A stretch of 64,000 bases of DNA from Alphaproteobacteria bacterium (GCA_023898705.1 CP060235.1:62001-126000); one strand, 5' to 3'; counted from the first letter of the stretch, positions 50,669-62,035 are shown. Notes: generated by a model from the sequence alone, not told the origin. Numbers and translations are program-made.

Positions 50669-51970
50669 CTAAAGAATAGCTCCATTTTCCAGTAAAAACT
50701 CAACTATCTCTTCATGACCTTTTGCGTGTGCTAACTCTATTGCAGAGTCACCAGTTATAGCAGATGATAAGTTGACCTCAGCTCCACGCTGAACCAGAGT
50801 CTCCACCATATCACGATGTCCATGTAGTGATGCGTACATTAATGCTGTGCGGCCAACCTTGTTTCCTAAATTAACACGAGCGCCATTTTGGATTAAACTT
50901 ACTGCAACAACTTTATGTCCAAAACATGCCACCCTCATTAATGCTGTTTCATCAAAATTATTTGGGAAATTAACATCAGCTCCTGCATTAATTAGAACAC
51001 GTATAATATTATGGCCTTTTTCAGCAGCGTACATTAGATCTGTGTAATCTAAGCTATCTCGTAAATTTGGACTAGTTTTAGGAGCTAATATATCGACAAT
51101 ACCTCGGACTAGTTGCCTTTGACATAAAGCATACATCAGGGCTGTTCTTTTATGATTACCTCTTTCATTACAATTAGCTCTATGATCGACCAGCTCTCGA
51201 ACATTATCTAAACATCCTTTTTCTGAGGCAATCATTAGCGCAGTTTCGTCATTAACATATCGACAGTGAATATCAGCCTTGCTACGAATTAGCAAACTTG
51301 CAGTCGTTGTATCGCTCTTCCTCAATGCCATAATTAGTGCTGTATCTCCAAAGGGATCACTAACACGCACATTACAACTAGCTCCTCTCCCAAGTAGAAT
51401 TCCTGCCCCATAACCATCTCCTCCTTTCACAAAAATCATCAGGGCTGTACCATCTTTATTTTGCTTGTCAAGATCAGCTCGACGATTGTGGTTTTCCTCC
51501 CCAATCAGTGCATTTATAGCCCGAAGATAATCGTTATATGCTTGGTCTGATGTTGCCTGTACCGCACCCTTAGATGCCAACATCAATGCTGTATCTCCAT
51601 CCTTATTTTGCTTGTCAAGATCAGCCCCTTCACCAATTAGTATTTTTACAATACATAAGCAGTTATGATGTAATGCTGTTCCAACATTACTTAACGCCAA
51701 CATTAAGGCAGTACTCTCATCCTTATCTTGATTGTCAAGATCAGCTCCTCTAGGAATTAGCAGGTTTACAATATCAACATGGCCATTATGAGCTGCTAAC
51801 ATTAACGCCGTCCTACGATTCTTGTTTGAGATCTCAAGATTAAGTTCCTTGATCTTCAACAGACCTTTCACTACTTCCACCTGCCCTGTTTCTGCTGCAC
51901 ACAGCAATCCTGAACCGCTCAAATTACCTATCAATACCCAACTCAGTATCATCATCTTTATGTTATTCAT
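50669..51970 (-). CDS. Secreted ankyrin-repeat protein (leader family)
   Basis: About 433 residues from the ATG at 51970, MNNIKMMILSWVLIGNLSGSG, with the family GNL-x-G motif followed at once by LLCAAETGQVEVVKGLL. About ten ankyrin repeats follow, several irregular in length (for example around KGAVQATSDQAYNDYLRA). The C-terminus ends EFLLENGAIL. A perfect TATAAT ends ten bases before the ATG and there is no Shine-Dalgarno. A TTG at 51979 is an alternative start. Confidence 0.86.
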   Translation of the reverse strand: MNNIKMMILSWVLIGNLSGSGLLCAAETGQVEVVKGLLKIKELNLEISNKNRRTALMLAAHNGHVDIVNLLIPRGADLDNQDKDESTALMLALSNVGTALHHNCLCIVKILIGEGADLDKQNKDGDTALMLASKGAVQATSDQAYNDYLRAINALIGEENHNRRADLDKQNKDGTALMIFVKGGDGYGAGILLGRGASCNVRVSDPFGDTALIMALRKSDTTTASLLIRSKADIHCRYVNDETALMIASEKGCLDNVRELVDHRANCNERGNHKRTALMYALCQRQLVRGIVDILAPKTSPNLRDSLDYTDLMYAAEKGHNIIRVLINAGADVNFPNNFDETALMRVACFGHKVVAVSLIQNGARVNLGNKVGRTALMYASLHGHRDMVETLVQRGAEVNLSSAITGDSAIELAHAKGHEEIVEFLLENGAIL

Positions 51971-51979
51971 ATTATCCAA

Positions 51980-52287
51980 GATTATAGAACCTTTAGTTTA
52001 GAATTACAACCTAGGCAATCACATGGTTTATTTATACAGTTAATAAACCATAATAAAATAATTACATGACTGCTCGGAAAAAAAATTAGTAAACAGGCAA
52101 TAAAAATTGCTCATAATATAAAAGCTATAGAAGACAAAATCCGAGACATTTCAATATTGCTGACTATCTAAAAATAGATTTGTTCAGGTTACATGTACAC
52201 ACAGATTGCAAAGCTGAATCAAACACGAACAAAAATACAATCGAAACATCCCCCCAGCGATAGTAAATGAAAAAAAGTGGTTTAAAA
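51980..52287. other. Gap between the 51970 ankyrin gene and the foldase
   Basis: About 300 AT-rich bases. It holds the TATAAT of the 51970 gene at its left edge. No RNA gene, ORF or clear terminator is seen. Confidence 0.4.
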
Positions 52288-53229
52288 TTAGTTATCAGTC
52301 AATACGCCGTTTTTATCATAATGACTTACACCAATTTCATTTTTAGCGGCATCAATTTCAGCATTAATCATATCCTGAACTATCAAAGACTTGATTTGCT
52401 CTGATATCACATCCAACTTAGGAGGTTCAACATTGGAAATTTTCACTATCAAAAAAATACCATACTTACTCTTATATTTTGTCTTTTCACCAAATTGTAC
52501 AGTTTTAACACTATACTCCTTTGCTTTAAATAAAACATCAACAACTTCTTGTCCAAAATCCTGCTCACCTGCAGCTTTAGTAAACTTAACATCACCCTTG
52601 GTTTGTACAAAATTGGTCAAAGAATGCTGACTTCCCAATTCAACAAAAGCATCAACAATAGAAACATTGTTCTTTCTATTATCCAAAGATCTGACAATTT
52701 TATCTGCTGTATCCTTCGATGCAACTATAATCATTTTTCCAGATAATTCTTGAATTTTAGGATACTTTTTTAATACTTCTGCATACTTAACCTCTAATTG
52801 AGCTTGGGTAATACCGGAACCAGCTTTTTTCATCTCGTCCCTCCACAAATTACTAATAGCAGATCTGTACGCCTTTAATTTAGCTTTTTCGATTGCTTCT
52901 TTTCCATCTTTAGTGTTTTCATAATTTTTCTTCTCAGCTATTAACGCACTAATCTCAGCTTGTATCATACTATCTCTAAGCGCCAAGAAGATCTGCTTGA
53001 ATTTTTCAGGTTCTTTAAGCATCAACAAAGACAGATAATCCTTAGAGTACCCATTAGATTGAAAAAATGCGACTATAGCCTCCAACACGTCAGAATATGT
53101 AATCTTGATTTGTTTGCTAGAATCTTTTAACTTAGATCCAATTATGGTAAAAGATGGCAAAGAGCTAGCGCTCGCATCAGAATGAATATAACAGGAAAAC
53201 AAACAAAAAACTAAACTTTTCAACAACAT
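52288..53229 (-). CDS. Periplasmic SurA/parvulin-like foldase
   Basis: 313 residues: a signal peptide (MLLKSLVFCLFSCYIHSDASA), a SurA_N-like helical region (about 40-135), and a parvulin-type peptidyl-prolyl isomerase-like domain. The latter shows GKMIIVASKDTADKIVRSL and, near the C-terminus, VKTVQFG...YGIFLIVKI. This is the order seen in the rotamase domain, but the usual H-I-L-V catalytic strand is IIV, so activity may be reduced. It likely helps fold outer-membrane proteins. GGAGG sits four bases before the ATG. It lies just downstream of rpoBC on the same strand. Confidence 0.75.
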   Translation of the reverse strand: MLLKSLVFCLFSCYIHSDASASSLPSFTIIGSKLKDSSKQIKITYSDVLEAIVAFFQSNGYSKDYLSLLMLKEPEKFKQIFLALRDSMIQAEISALIAEKKNYENTKDGKEAIEKAKLKAYRSAISNLWRDEMKKAGSGITQAQLEVKYAEVLKKYPKIQELSGKMIIVASKDTADKIVRSLDNRKNNVSIVDAFVELGSQHSLTNFVQTKGDVKFTKAAGEQDFGQEVVDVLFKAKEYSVKTVQFGEKTKYKSKYGIFLIVKISNVEPPKLDVISEQIKSLIVQDMINAEIDAAKNEIGVSHYDKNGVLTDN

Positions 53230-53287
53230 AAAACCTCCAAATTTAACAATGCAATTACAACCAGCATAATATATATTTTATAAAATA

Positions 53288-56200
53288 TCAATCAGTAATA
53301 AAGTCATGCATCATTTGCTGCATAATATCTTGTTTCAATCTAATTTCTTCCCTTCTCGTACAAGCACCAGTACCAGCAGTAATCAGAGATCCAACCATCA
53401 AACTTTCAGTAATACCAAGCACCCAATCAACTTTATGTGACAAAGCAGCATCTGTCAGGATACGAGAAGTATCTTGGAAAGAAGCCGACGCCAAGAATGA
53501 ATTACCTTCATTAGTAGAGATTTTTGTTATACCTTGCAATATTCTTCTAAATTTAATTAGAGGCTTACCCTGCTCGGAAAGCAACTTGTTAATCGCATTT
53601 ATCTCAGTAATATCAACAACGTCACCAACCAAAAATACACTTGATGATGGATCAAGAACTTCAGCTTGACTTAGCATTCGTCTCAAAATTACCTCAATAT
53701 GTTTATCATTAATTTCGATACCCTGCATTCTATAGACTTTCTGAACTTCATCTATAAAGCTTTTAGCCATAGCCTTCACTCCTAATATTCTAAGCAGATC
53801 ATGATGAGATACATTACCATCAACCAAAATCTGTCCTTTGCTAACGACCTCACCATCGTGAACCAACACATACTGATCTTTAGGAATACTATATTCTATC
53901 TCGTTTCCATCCTTATCTGTCACGATCATATACTTCTTTTGTCTACTATCTGTATTGAATCTCACAGACCCGTCAGTTTCACTCATTACTGAAGGAGATT
54001 TAGCGTGTCTAGCCTCAAATAACTCTTCAATTCTTGGCAAACCTCCAACTATATCTTTAGTTTTTTGAAGAGCCTGGCTCCTAGTAATTATAACATCTCC
54101 AGCTTCAACTCTTTCATTGTCCTCAACAACAATAATATCATTGATTCCCAGTGAATAATGGTACTCTTCACCCTTACCATATTCTAACCTAAGATTTGGA
54201 TTTAGACTTGCCTTTCTAGAAATTCTTGACCAATCAGTAACTATATAGTTTCTCATACCTGTAGCTTCATCTATATTAGTTTTCAGTGAGGTACCTTCAA
54301 TCAAATCACCATACTTAATAATTCCGTCATACTCTGCCAATACCACAACATTGTATGGATCCCATTCGGCAATTCTAGTACCAAATGAAGCCATATCACC
54401 ATCTTGTACAAAAATCTTTGCACCGTAAGGAATAGAATATGATATAGATTTCTCTCCTGTTTTTAGCTTAAGTTCACTATTTCTACTCATGACTACAGAA
54501 TATTCACCCTTATCTATAACTTTTACATTATCCAACACAACAACGCAGTCACTCTGAGCATCAATATGCGAATCTTCTCCTATATTTTGTACAACTCCTC
54601 CCAAGTGGAAAGTACGCATAGTAAGCTGAGTTCCAGGCTCTCCTATAGATTGTGCAGCAACAACACCAATTGATTCTGCATCTTGAACCATTTTTTCTCC
54701 ATCAAATTTTGCTAAATCGTAACCATAACAGTGCATACAAACCGTAGTATCAGTATTATCACACGTAACTGGCGATCTTACTTCAACTTGCTCGAACCCT
54801 ACTTCTTCAATAAATTTAGCTAACGGTTTATCAATCACTGTTCCAGCAGAAATTGTAATATAGTTAGATAAATCACCATTTTCAACGCCTTTTATACCTT
54901 CAGCTACAAACTGAGTGTAGTCATTATTGACAGCTAAAGTTGCAAATTTCTCTCTTAATTCTTGAACCATCTTGATATTTAACTTCACATCTTTAGACAA
55001 GACTCTACCATAAAGTTGCTTAGCTAATCCAACAACTAATGTACCAGACTGAACCACCGCCTGCACCATAAGTCCATTAGTAGTTCCACAATCAGAGTGT
55101 TGAACAGTACAATCTTGAGCTACACCAACCAACCTTCTAGTTAAATAACCTGAGTTAGCAGTTTTCAATGCAACATCCACAAGACCTTTTCGACCACCTT
55201 CTGCAGCAAGCAAGAATTCATATACAGTCAAACCTTCTTTAAAGCTATTTTCAATTGGTTCTTCCTGGACAGAACCATCAGGTCTAGTCGTATTACCTCT
55301 CATACCAGAAAGCTGTTTAAGCTGCATAGGGTTACCTCGAGCTCCAGAATCTGACATCATAAATACTGGATTCATCTCACCATCTTTGTCACGACGAGAC
55401 ATACGCTCCATCATCACTTTCGATACTTCATTAGTACATTGATACCATGCACTAATAGCTTTATTGTACCTTTCTTCGTTAGTAATCAAACCTTCCATAT
55501 ACTGTTTCTTATACTCTTCAACGAGTTTTCTAGTCTCAGCAATAAACTCATGCTTCTCTTCAGGAACTATCAAATCATCTTTACCAAATGAAGCTCCGGA
55601 TAATGTAGCATACAAGAATCCTATATTCATCAACTTATCCAAGAAAATCATTATTTGTTCTTCCTGATAAGTCTCATAAATCAGTTCAACTAACTCAGCA
55701 ATCGCTTTAGTATTCATTACTCTATTTACGACAGCAAAAGAAACATCATAACCTTGAGGAAGAATCTCATACAATTTCAACCTTCCCAATGTTGTAGTAA
55801 CCATAGAACCATTCACATAAGCTCTTATAGGAGTGTGTAGATGTATTCTCTTAAACTCAAAGGCTAACTCAACTTCTTCAATATCTCTAAATATCAAATC
55901 AGGCTTTTTATCTAACATCAAAGTTAAGTAATATATTCCAAACACCATATCTTTTGATGGCTTCACTATCGGAGATCCGTTTGCAGGATTCAAAAGACAT
56001 TTCGTAGACATCATCAACATCCTAGCTTCTAATTGAGCTTCAATGGAAAGAGGCACGTGTATCGCCATTTGGTCACCATCAAAGTCTGCATTATAAGCTG
56101 TACATACCAATGGGTGTAACCTAATTGCCTTACCATCAACCAATACTGGATTAAAGGCTTGGATACTGAGCCTATGAAGGGTAGGAGCTCTATTTAGCAA

Positions 56201-59200
56201 GACCACATGATCTTGAATACACTCATCTAACACATCCCAAACTTCAGGTCTTTTATGCTCAATCATCTGTTTTGCAGATTTATAAGTAGGAGCAAATCCC
56301 CTCAATTCTAAACGGGCAGTTACAAAAGGCTTAAACAACTCAAGTGCCATTTCTTTTGGAAGACCACACTGGTCTAATCTCAACTCAGGACCCACAACAA
56401 TAACTGAACGTCCAGAATAATCTACCCTCTTTCCTAGCAAATTCTGTCTAAACCTACCTTGCTTACCCTTCAATGAATCAGAAATAGATTTGTAAGGTCT
56501 TTTACTATTCACACTAGCAATAGGCCTACTCTTTCTATTATTGTCAAACAAAGCATCCACAGATTCCTGCAACATTCTAATTTCATTACGTAATATCACA
56601 GCTGGAGAAGAAATAGCAATTAATTTCTTAAGTCTGTTATTTCTATTTATAACTCTCCTGTATAAATCGTTGACATCAGACGATGCAAAACGTCCACCGT
56701 CCAATAACACTAAAGGTCTCAATTCAGGAGGAAGAACTGGCAACGTACGCAATATGCAAACCTCAGGTCTAGTATTAGACTTGTAGAAACCTTCCAAAAT
56801 CTTTAATTTTCTGATCAGTTTCTTACGCTTTGACTCTTGAGAAGAATCAGTTAGCATCTCCTTTATACTTTTAATTTCTTCTTCCAAATTAATATCTTGC
56901 AATAGCTTCTCTATAGCCTCAGCTCCAGTTTGAGCTTCAAACCCATCTTCCTCATACTCCTCTAAAGCTGTTTCATACTCTATTTCATTCAACAAAGTAG
57001 ATTTAGCGTAAGGAGATGTTGCAGGTTCAATAACTATATATCTTTCAAAATTCAAAATGCTATCTAATTCTTTTGAAGACAGATCTAGCATAACTCCAAT
57101 CCTACTTGGTAGAGCCTTGGCAAACCAAATGTGGGCTACAGGAGCAGCAAGTTCTATATGACCCATACGCTCCCTTCTAACTTTAGATAATGTGACCTCT
57201 ACTCCACATTTCTCGCACACTACACCTCTAGAGGTTATCTTTTTATACTTACCACATAGACACTCATAATCAGTTAACGGACCGAAAATTCTAGCAGAAA
57301 ACAGACCATCAGGATCTGGTTTTAGGGTTCGATAGTGTATGGTTTCTGCCTTAGTCACCTGTCCATAGGACCATTCACGAATTTTCTGTGGACTTGCTAT
57401 AGAAATTCTCAAAGCGTCTAAAGTAGATAAACTAGACAAATCTTGCTCGACCAAATCGCCATTTACGCAGGACAAACACTCAACGTTAAGACATAAGGAC
57501 CTCAACTCATACAATAAGACTCTGAAAGATTCAGTAACTCCAGGCTGGTCAAAAACATCATATCCCTGACTTATAGATTCAAATACTCTCATTCTTCCTA
57601 AAGGATCATCTGACTTAGCATTTAAACATTCACGGATAGTATAGGCCGCACCATAACCCTGCAAAGCCCAAACTTCCATTTCTCCAAACCTTTGTCCACC
57701 AAAATTAGACTTACCACCCAAAGGTTGTTGTGTAATCAAGCTGTAAGGACCAACAGATCTAGCATGAATCTTTTCATCAACAAAGTGATGAAGTTGCATG
57801 ATATACATCATACCTACAGTTACTTTTTTATCAAAAGGCAAACCAGTGTAACCATCATAAAGCACTTCCTGTCCAGATTCGTCACAACCTGCTAACTTAA
57901 GCATGTTACCTATCTCTTCTGAACTTGCTCCATCAAAAGCAGGACAACTGAAAGGAACTCCAGATTTTATGCTATTTGCAAATTCAATCAGATCATTATC
58001 AGATTGAATCTCAACACGATTGTCATATATTTTATCTACAAAATCTCTCAATTCAACAATAGATTTAGTACCTTCTTTCACGTCAGAAAGTATATTCTTG
58101 ATCTTTTCTCCTAAATTAAAAGATGCCCAGCCCAAATGGGTTTCCAATATCTGACCAAGGTTCATACGAGAAGATATACCCAAGGACGTCAAAATCAAAT
58201 CAATAGGCTCTCCGTTTGATGTATAAGGCATATCCTCAGCATTTAATACTCTAGCAACGACTCCTTTGTTACCGTACCTACCAGCAATTTTATCACCAGG
58301 CTGTAATTTTCTTTTGACAGCCAAGAAAACCTGTACTGTAACCAATACACCAGAAGGCAAATCATCACCAGCAACAATTTTTCTTTCTTCTTTCGCAAAT
58401 CGCTTGTTTATATTATCAACATTTTGAGAATACTTAGCCAAATAAGAATTAACCTCATCGCTTACACTCACAAAATTTGGAAGATCCATCAAATCAACTG
58501 AATATAAAAATTCCTTTACAACTTCAGATCCTGATGCGAAATCACCAAATTTTTTGGATAACTTAGATCCTTTCAACAATTCAAAAAGCTTGTCTACATA
58601 ACATTCTTTCAAAACTTGCAATTCAATACTTTTTTTCTTCTTTAATTGTATCAAGAATTTATGATCTATTAACAAAGCTCTATCACTTTTTTCCATGCCT
58701 TTTTTAGTAAAAATTCTAACATCAATTACGGTACCAGAAACCCCTGGAGGAACTCGCAAAGAGCTATCTTTCACATCAGACGCTTTATCTCCAAAAATAG
58801 CCCTTAATAAACGTTCATCCGCACTCGTAGGTCCCTCAGCTTTAGGTGTAACTCTACCAACCAATACATCTCCTGTTTTAACGTTGGCACCTATATTGAC
58901 TATACCACTCTCATCCAAATGCATTAGGAATTCACCACTAATACGAGGTATATCTCTAGTAATTTGCTCTATACCCTGCTTAATTTCTCGAGCAGATATC
59001 TCATATTTCTCCAAGTGTATAGAAGAGAAATCATTGACAAGCTTAGAGGAAACCAAAACAGCATCCTCAAAATTTCCACCTCTCCAAGATAGAAAAGCCA
59101 TTCTAACATTTCTACCCAAGGCCAATTCTCGATCAACCATTGAAGAACCTTGTACAATAAGCTGATTTCTTTCTACTCTCTCACCTAATTTGACCATCGG

Positions 59201-61561
59201 CGTTTGGTTAATACACGTACCATCGTTAGTTTTTTCAAGCTTTCGTAACTGATAAACATCACAACTTCCATCATCCGTAAAAATCATAATAGAAGAAGAA
59301 TCAACTCTAACAACTATACCAGGATTTTTAGCGTGCACAACAACTGAAGAACAATTAACGACTACTTTTTCAACTCCCGTACCAATTAAAGGAGCTTCAG
59401 GGTTTATCAAAGGCACAGCCTGTCTTTGCATGTTTGATCCCATCAAAACTCTACCTGCATCATTATGATCAGCAAAAGGAACCAATGCAGCAGCTACAGA
59501 AATAATTTGTTTTGGTGACACATCAATATACTGTACATCTTTAGGAGATGCTGTAATGTAGTCATTATTATACCTACATTTGACTATAGCAGATACGATA
59601 TTCCCACTCTTATCTATAATCGAAGGATTTGCGTGTGCAATAACATACTTTTTATCTTCTGAAGCTGAAAGATAGACAACTTCCTCTTGTATTTTGCAAT
59701 CTATTACAGGATGATAAGGGGTTTCAATAAACCCAAGTTTATTAATTCTACTCAATATCGCAGCAGAGTTAATTAATCCGATATTCTGTCCTTCTGGAGT
59801 TTCTACAGGACATATCCTTCCATAATGAGTAGGATGAAGACCTCTTGCCTCTAATACAGATCTTTCCCTACTAATACCACCAGGACCAAAAGACGACAAA
59901 CGTCTCTTATGGCTAATTTCTGATAATGGATTCGTCTGATCCATAAATTGAGAAAATTGCGAGGTACAAAAGAAATCCCTAATTACGCTAGTAAATGATT
60001 TTGAATTTGCAATCAAATCAGAAGGCATAGCAGAATCTAACTCTACAGAAACCATTTTATCTTTTACTGATTTTAAAAACCTACCCATAGCCAACCTACA
60101 CTGGTTTTCTACAAGCTCTCCAACGGACCTGACTCTTCGGTTCTCAAGACTGTCTATATCATCAACTACTTCTCTACCAACCTTTAAATCAATCAAAGCT
60201 TTAACTACGGATAAAATATCAGTCTTTGTTAAATACAAGCAATCAAGAGGAATATCTAAACCAAGTCTCTCGTTAATCTTAACCCTACCTACTTCTGATA
60301 AGTTATAATAATTAGTATCAGAAAAAATAGATTTATATAAAGAGTAAACAACATCCATCTTTACTCTTTCTCCAGGCCTCATTGCATTATAAATAGCGAT
60401 CATAGCTTCAAGCCTGCTCTGATAACTGTGGACTTTTAAAGACTCAATAATATAAGGAACATTTCTTACTCCATCTAAAATCACAACATTTATAGACTGA
60501 AACTCATTAATAATTTCATCAGATAACAAAGGATCTATAAAATCAAAACTACCCAACTCAAAAAATTTCATCAATTTTTTATTTTCATTTGGTAATTTTT
60601 TCGATAAATCCTCAGCCAAAAAGACGGAAGAAGCAGAGGAAAGATCATCTGCATAAGCAAACAAGTCCTTATCTGTGTACTTTGAAGCGAAATCCTTATT
60701 AATAACGACTCCAGACTCTAGAACAATATTTTTGGATGAAAAATCTCTCAAATCAAATGCAAATTTAGAACCAACCCATTCCTGCAAATTTAATCTAAAT
60801 TTAAACCCATCAGGAACTATTTGCATATTTGTGGTCACATAAAATGCATTTATTATATCATCAACAGACATTCCTTTAGATTTAATAGATGTATCATCAT
60901 CCGCCAAACACATAAGCATGGCAATCAAAGGCATTTTTTTATTCTTATCAACTTTAAAATACAATACATTATTCTGGCCAAGCTCTATATCAATCCATGA
61001 CCCACGATAAGGTATAATTCTAGCTATATAAACATCATGCGCAGAACCTAAACTTGCATTCTTACGATCAATATCTAAAAACACACCTGGAGATCTGTGC
61101 ATTTGAGAAACAACAACTCTCTCAGTTCCGTTAATAATAAATGTACCAGATTCAGTCATAAATGGCATTTCACCCATGTAGACATTTTGCTCTCTTACAT
61201 CTTTCTCAACTAAGTTACCATTCTCATCTTGTTCACTAATAACTAAACTTAGGATCATACTTACTACACCACTGTAAGTAACACCTTTCCTTTTAGCATC
61301 TATAGCATCAAAAATAGGTTCGCTAACTGTATAACCACAATATTCTAAACGCAGAGCACCAGACATACCAACAATAGGAAAAAAATCTCTTAATACTAAT
61401 TCTAACCCTTTATTTTCTCTCTTTTCTGGCAATATATTTAACTGCAAAAAGTCTTCATAAGAATCCTTCTGTAACTTAATTAAATCCTCAACTAATAAAG
61501 GTCCTTCATTAGTTTTAGCAAACGACTTACGTATATTATATTTTTCGTGACAAGACGACAT
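53288..61561 (-). CDS. rpoBC: Fused RNA polymerase beta and beta-prime subunits
   Basis: A single 2757-residue reading frame carries both large RNA polymerase subunits. RpoB comes first (NEGPLLVEDLIKLQKDSY; GRVLMGSNMQRQAVPL; HIGH-conservation GGKSNFGGQRFGEMEVWAL). It runs through a short linker (NVECLSCVNGDLVEQ) into RpoC, which starts DALRISIASPQKIREWSYG. RpoC has its N-terminal zinc site (CLCGKYKK...CEKCGVE), the magnesium triad NADFDGDQMAIHV, the second zinc site (CDNTDTTVCMHC) and the trigger-loop region. The start at 61561 has AAAGGGG upstream; an in-frame ATG at 61582 does not. Such fusions are known in Wolbachia and Helicobacter. Confidence 0.97.
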   Translation of the reverse strand: MSSCHEKYNIRKSFAKTNEGPLLVEDLIKLQKDSYEDFLQLNILPEKRENKGLELVLRDFFPIVGMSGALRLEYCGYTVSEPIFDAIDAKRKGVTYSGVVSMILSLVISEQDENGNLVEKDVREQNVYMGEMPFMTESGTFIINGTERVVVSQMHRSPGVFLDIDRKNASLGSAHDVYIARIIPYRGSWIDIELGQNNVLYFKVDKNKKMPLIAMLMCLADDDTSIKSKGMSVDDIINAFYVTTNMQIVPDGFKFRLNLQEWVGSKFAFDLRDFSSKNIVLESGVVINKDFASKYTDKDLFAYADDLSSASSVFLAEDLSKKLPNENKKLMKFFELGSFDFIDPLLSDEIINEFQSINVVILDGVRNVPYIIESLKVHSYQSRLEAMIAIYNAMRPGERVKMDVVYSLYKSIFSDTNYYNLSEVGRVKINERLGLDIPLDCLYLTKTDILSVVKALIDLKVGREVVDDIDSLENRRVRSVGELVENQCRLAMGRFLKSVKDKMVSVELDSAMPSDLIANSKSFTSVIRDFFCTSQFSQFMDQTNPLSEISHKRRLSSFGPGGISRERSVLEARGLHPTHYGRICPVETPEGQNIGLINSAAILSRINKLGFIETPYHPVIDCKIQEEVVYLSASEDKKYVIAHANPSIIDKSGNIVSAIVKCRYNNDYITASPKDVQYIDVSPKQIISVAAALVPFADHNDAGRVLMGSNMQRQAVPLINPEAPLIGTGVEKVVVNCSSVVVHAKNPGIVVRVDSSSIMIFTDDGSCDVYQLRKLEKTNDGTCINQTPMVKLGERVERNQLIVQGSSMVDRELALGRNVRMAFLSWRGGNFEDAVLVSSKLVNDFSSIHLEKYEISAREIKQGIEQITRDIPRISGEFLMHLDESGIVNIGANVKTGDVLVGRVTPKAEGPTSADERLLRAIFGDKASDVKDSSLRVPPGVSGTVIDVRIFTKKGMEKSDRALLIDHKFLIQLKKKKSIELQVLKECYVDKLFELLKGSKLSKKFGDFASGSEVVKEFLYSVDLMDLPNFVSVSDEVNSYLAKYSQNVDNINKRFAKEERKIVAGDDLPSGVLVTVQVFLAVKRKLQPGDKIAGRYGNKGVVARVLNAEDMPYTSNGEPIDLILTSLGISSRMNLGQILETHLGWASFNLGEKIKNILSDVKEGTKSIVELRDFVDKIYDNRVEIQSDNDLIEFANSIKSGVPFSCPAFDGASSEEIGNMLKLAGCDESGQEVLYDGYTGLPFDKKVTVGMMYIMQLHHFVDEKIHARSVGPYSLITQQPLGGKSNFGGQRFGEMEVWALQGYGAAYTIRECLNAKSDDPLGRMRVFESISQGYDVFDQPGVTESFRVLLYELRSLCLNVECLSCVNGDLVEQDLSSLSTLDALRISIASPQKIREWSYGQVTKAETIHYRTLKPDPDGLFSARIFGPLTDYECLCGKYKKITSRGVVCEKCGVEVTLSKVRRERMGHIELAAPVAHIWFAKALPSRIGVMLDLSSKELDSILNFERYIVIEPATSPYAKSTLLNEIEYETALEEYEEDGFEAQTGAEAIEKLLQDINLEEEIKSIKEMLTDSSQESKRKKLIRKLKILEGFYKSNTRPEVCILRTLPVLPPELRPLVLLDGGRFASSDVNDLYRRVINRNNRLKKLIAISSPAVILRNEIRMLQESVDALFDNNRKSRPIASVNSKRPYKSISDSLKGKQGRFRQNLLGKRVDYSGRSVIVVGPELRLDQCGLPKEMALELFKPFVTARLELRGFAPTYKSAKQMIEHKRPEVWDVLDECIQDHVVLLNRAPTLHRLSIQAFNPVLVDGKAIRLHPLVCTAYNADFDGDQMAIHVPLSIEAQLEARMLMMSTKCLLNPANGSPIVKPSKDMVFGIYYLTLMLDKKPDLIFRDIEEVELAFEFKRIHLHTPIRAYVNGSMVTTTLGRLKLYEILPQGYDVSFAVVNRVMNTKAIAELVELIYETYQEEQIMIFLDKLMNIGFLYATLSGASFGKDDLIVPEEKHEFIAETRKLVEEYKKQYMEGLITNEERYNKAISAWYQCTNEVSKVMMERMSRRDKDGEMNPVFMMSDSGARGNPMQLKQLSGMRGNTTRPDGSVQEEPIENSFKEGLTVYEFLLAAEGGRKGLVDVALKTANSGYLTRRLVGVAQDCTVQHSDCGTTNGLMVQAVVQSGTLVVGLAKQLYGRVLSKDVKLNIKMVQELREKFATLAVNNDYTQFVAEGIKGVENGDLSNYITISAGTVIDKPLAKFIEEVGFEQVEVRSPVTCDNTDTTVCMHCYGYDLAKFDGEKMVQDAESIGVVAAQSIGEPGTQLTMRTFHLGGVVQNIGEDSHIDAQSDCVVVLDNVKVIDKGEYSVVMSRNSELKLKTGEKSISYSIPYGAKIFVQDGDMASFGTRIAEWDPYNVVVLAEYDGIIKYGDLIEGTSLKTNIDEATGMRNYIVTDWSRISRKASLNPNLRLEYGKGEEYHYSLGINDIIVVEDNERVEAGDVIITRSQALQKTKDIVGGLPRIEELFEARHAKSPSVMSETDGSVRFNTDSRQKKYMIVTDKDGNEIEYSIPKDQYVLVHDGEVVSKGQILVDGNVSHHDLLRILGVKAMAKSFIDEVQKVYRMQGIEINDKHIEVILRRMLSQAEVLDPSSSVFLVGDVVDITEINAINKLLSEQGKPLIKFRRILQGITKISTNEGNSFLASASFQDTSRILTDAALSHKVDWVLGITESLMVGSLITAGTGACTRREEIRLKQDIMQQMMHDFITD

Positions 61562-61609
61562 AGCACACAACCCCTTTAACATGCATAAAATTTCTATATT
61601 CTCATTAAA

Positions 61610-62035
61610 TTATTTAAGAACAACTTTAGCGCCAGCGCTAGTCAAAGCAGCAGCGATTTCGTCTGCTTTTGCTTTATCAAACTCACCCAAAGAAGCTCCA
61701 GCTTCCTCAGCTTTAGCTTTTGCATCACCTAAAGAACACTTCAAAATTTCTTTAATAGCTTTGATTACTTGAACCTTCTGACTTCCAGCACTCTCTATTA
61801 TGACACTAAAAGAACTCTTTTCCTCAACAACTTCTTGTGTACTTGATGAATCACTGGACGATGAAGCCGCTATATCAGGATTAACACCATACTTCTCAGC
61901 AAGAGCGTTAACAACGTTAACCGTTTCACTATTGGTTAGCTCAGCACTAATACTAACCATAACATCAATTCTATCCTCAGAATTTAAACCAAGAAAAGCC
62001 TTTATAAAACCATCTTTATTTAATTGTACATTCAT
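61610..62035 (-). CDS. rplL: Large ribosomal subunit protein bL12 (L7/L12)
   Basis: Stalk protein that recruits translation GTPases. 141 residues, longer than the usual 120-125. An N-terminal dimerisation domain (about 1-55) is followed by an unusual serine-rich hinge (SSSSDSSS, about 58-66) in place of the Ala-rich hinge. The C-terminal domain carries VIKAIKEILKCSLGDAKA. The start overlaps the rplJ stop by four bases. Confidence 0.95.
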   Translation of the reverse strand: MNVQLNKDGFIKAFLGLNSEDRIDVMVSISAELTNSETVNVVNALAEKYGVNPDIAASSSSDSSSTQEVVEEKSSFSVIIESAGSQKVQVIKAIKEILKCSLGDAKAKAEEAGASLGEFDKAKADEIAAALTSAGAKVVLK

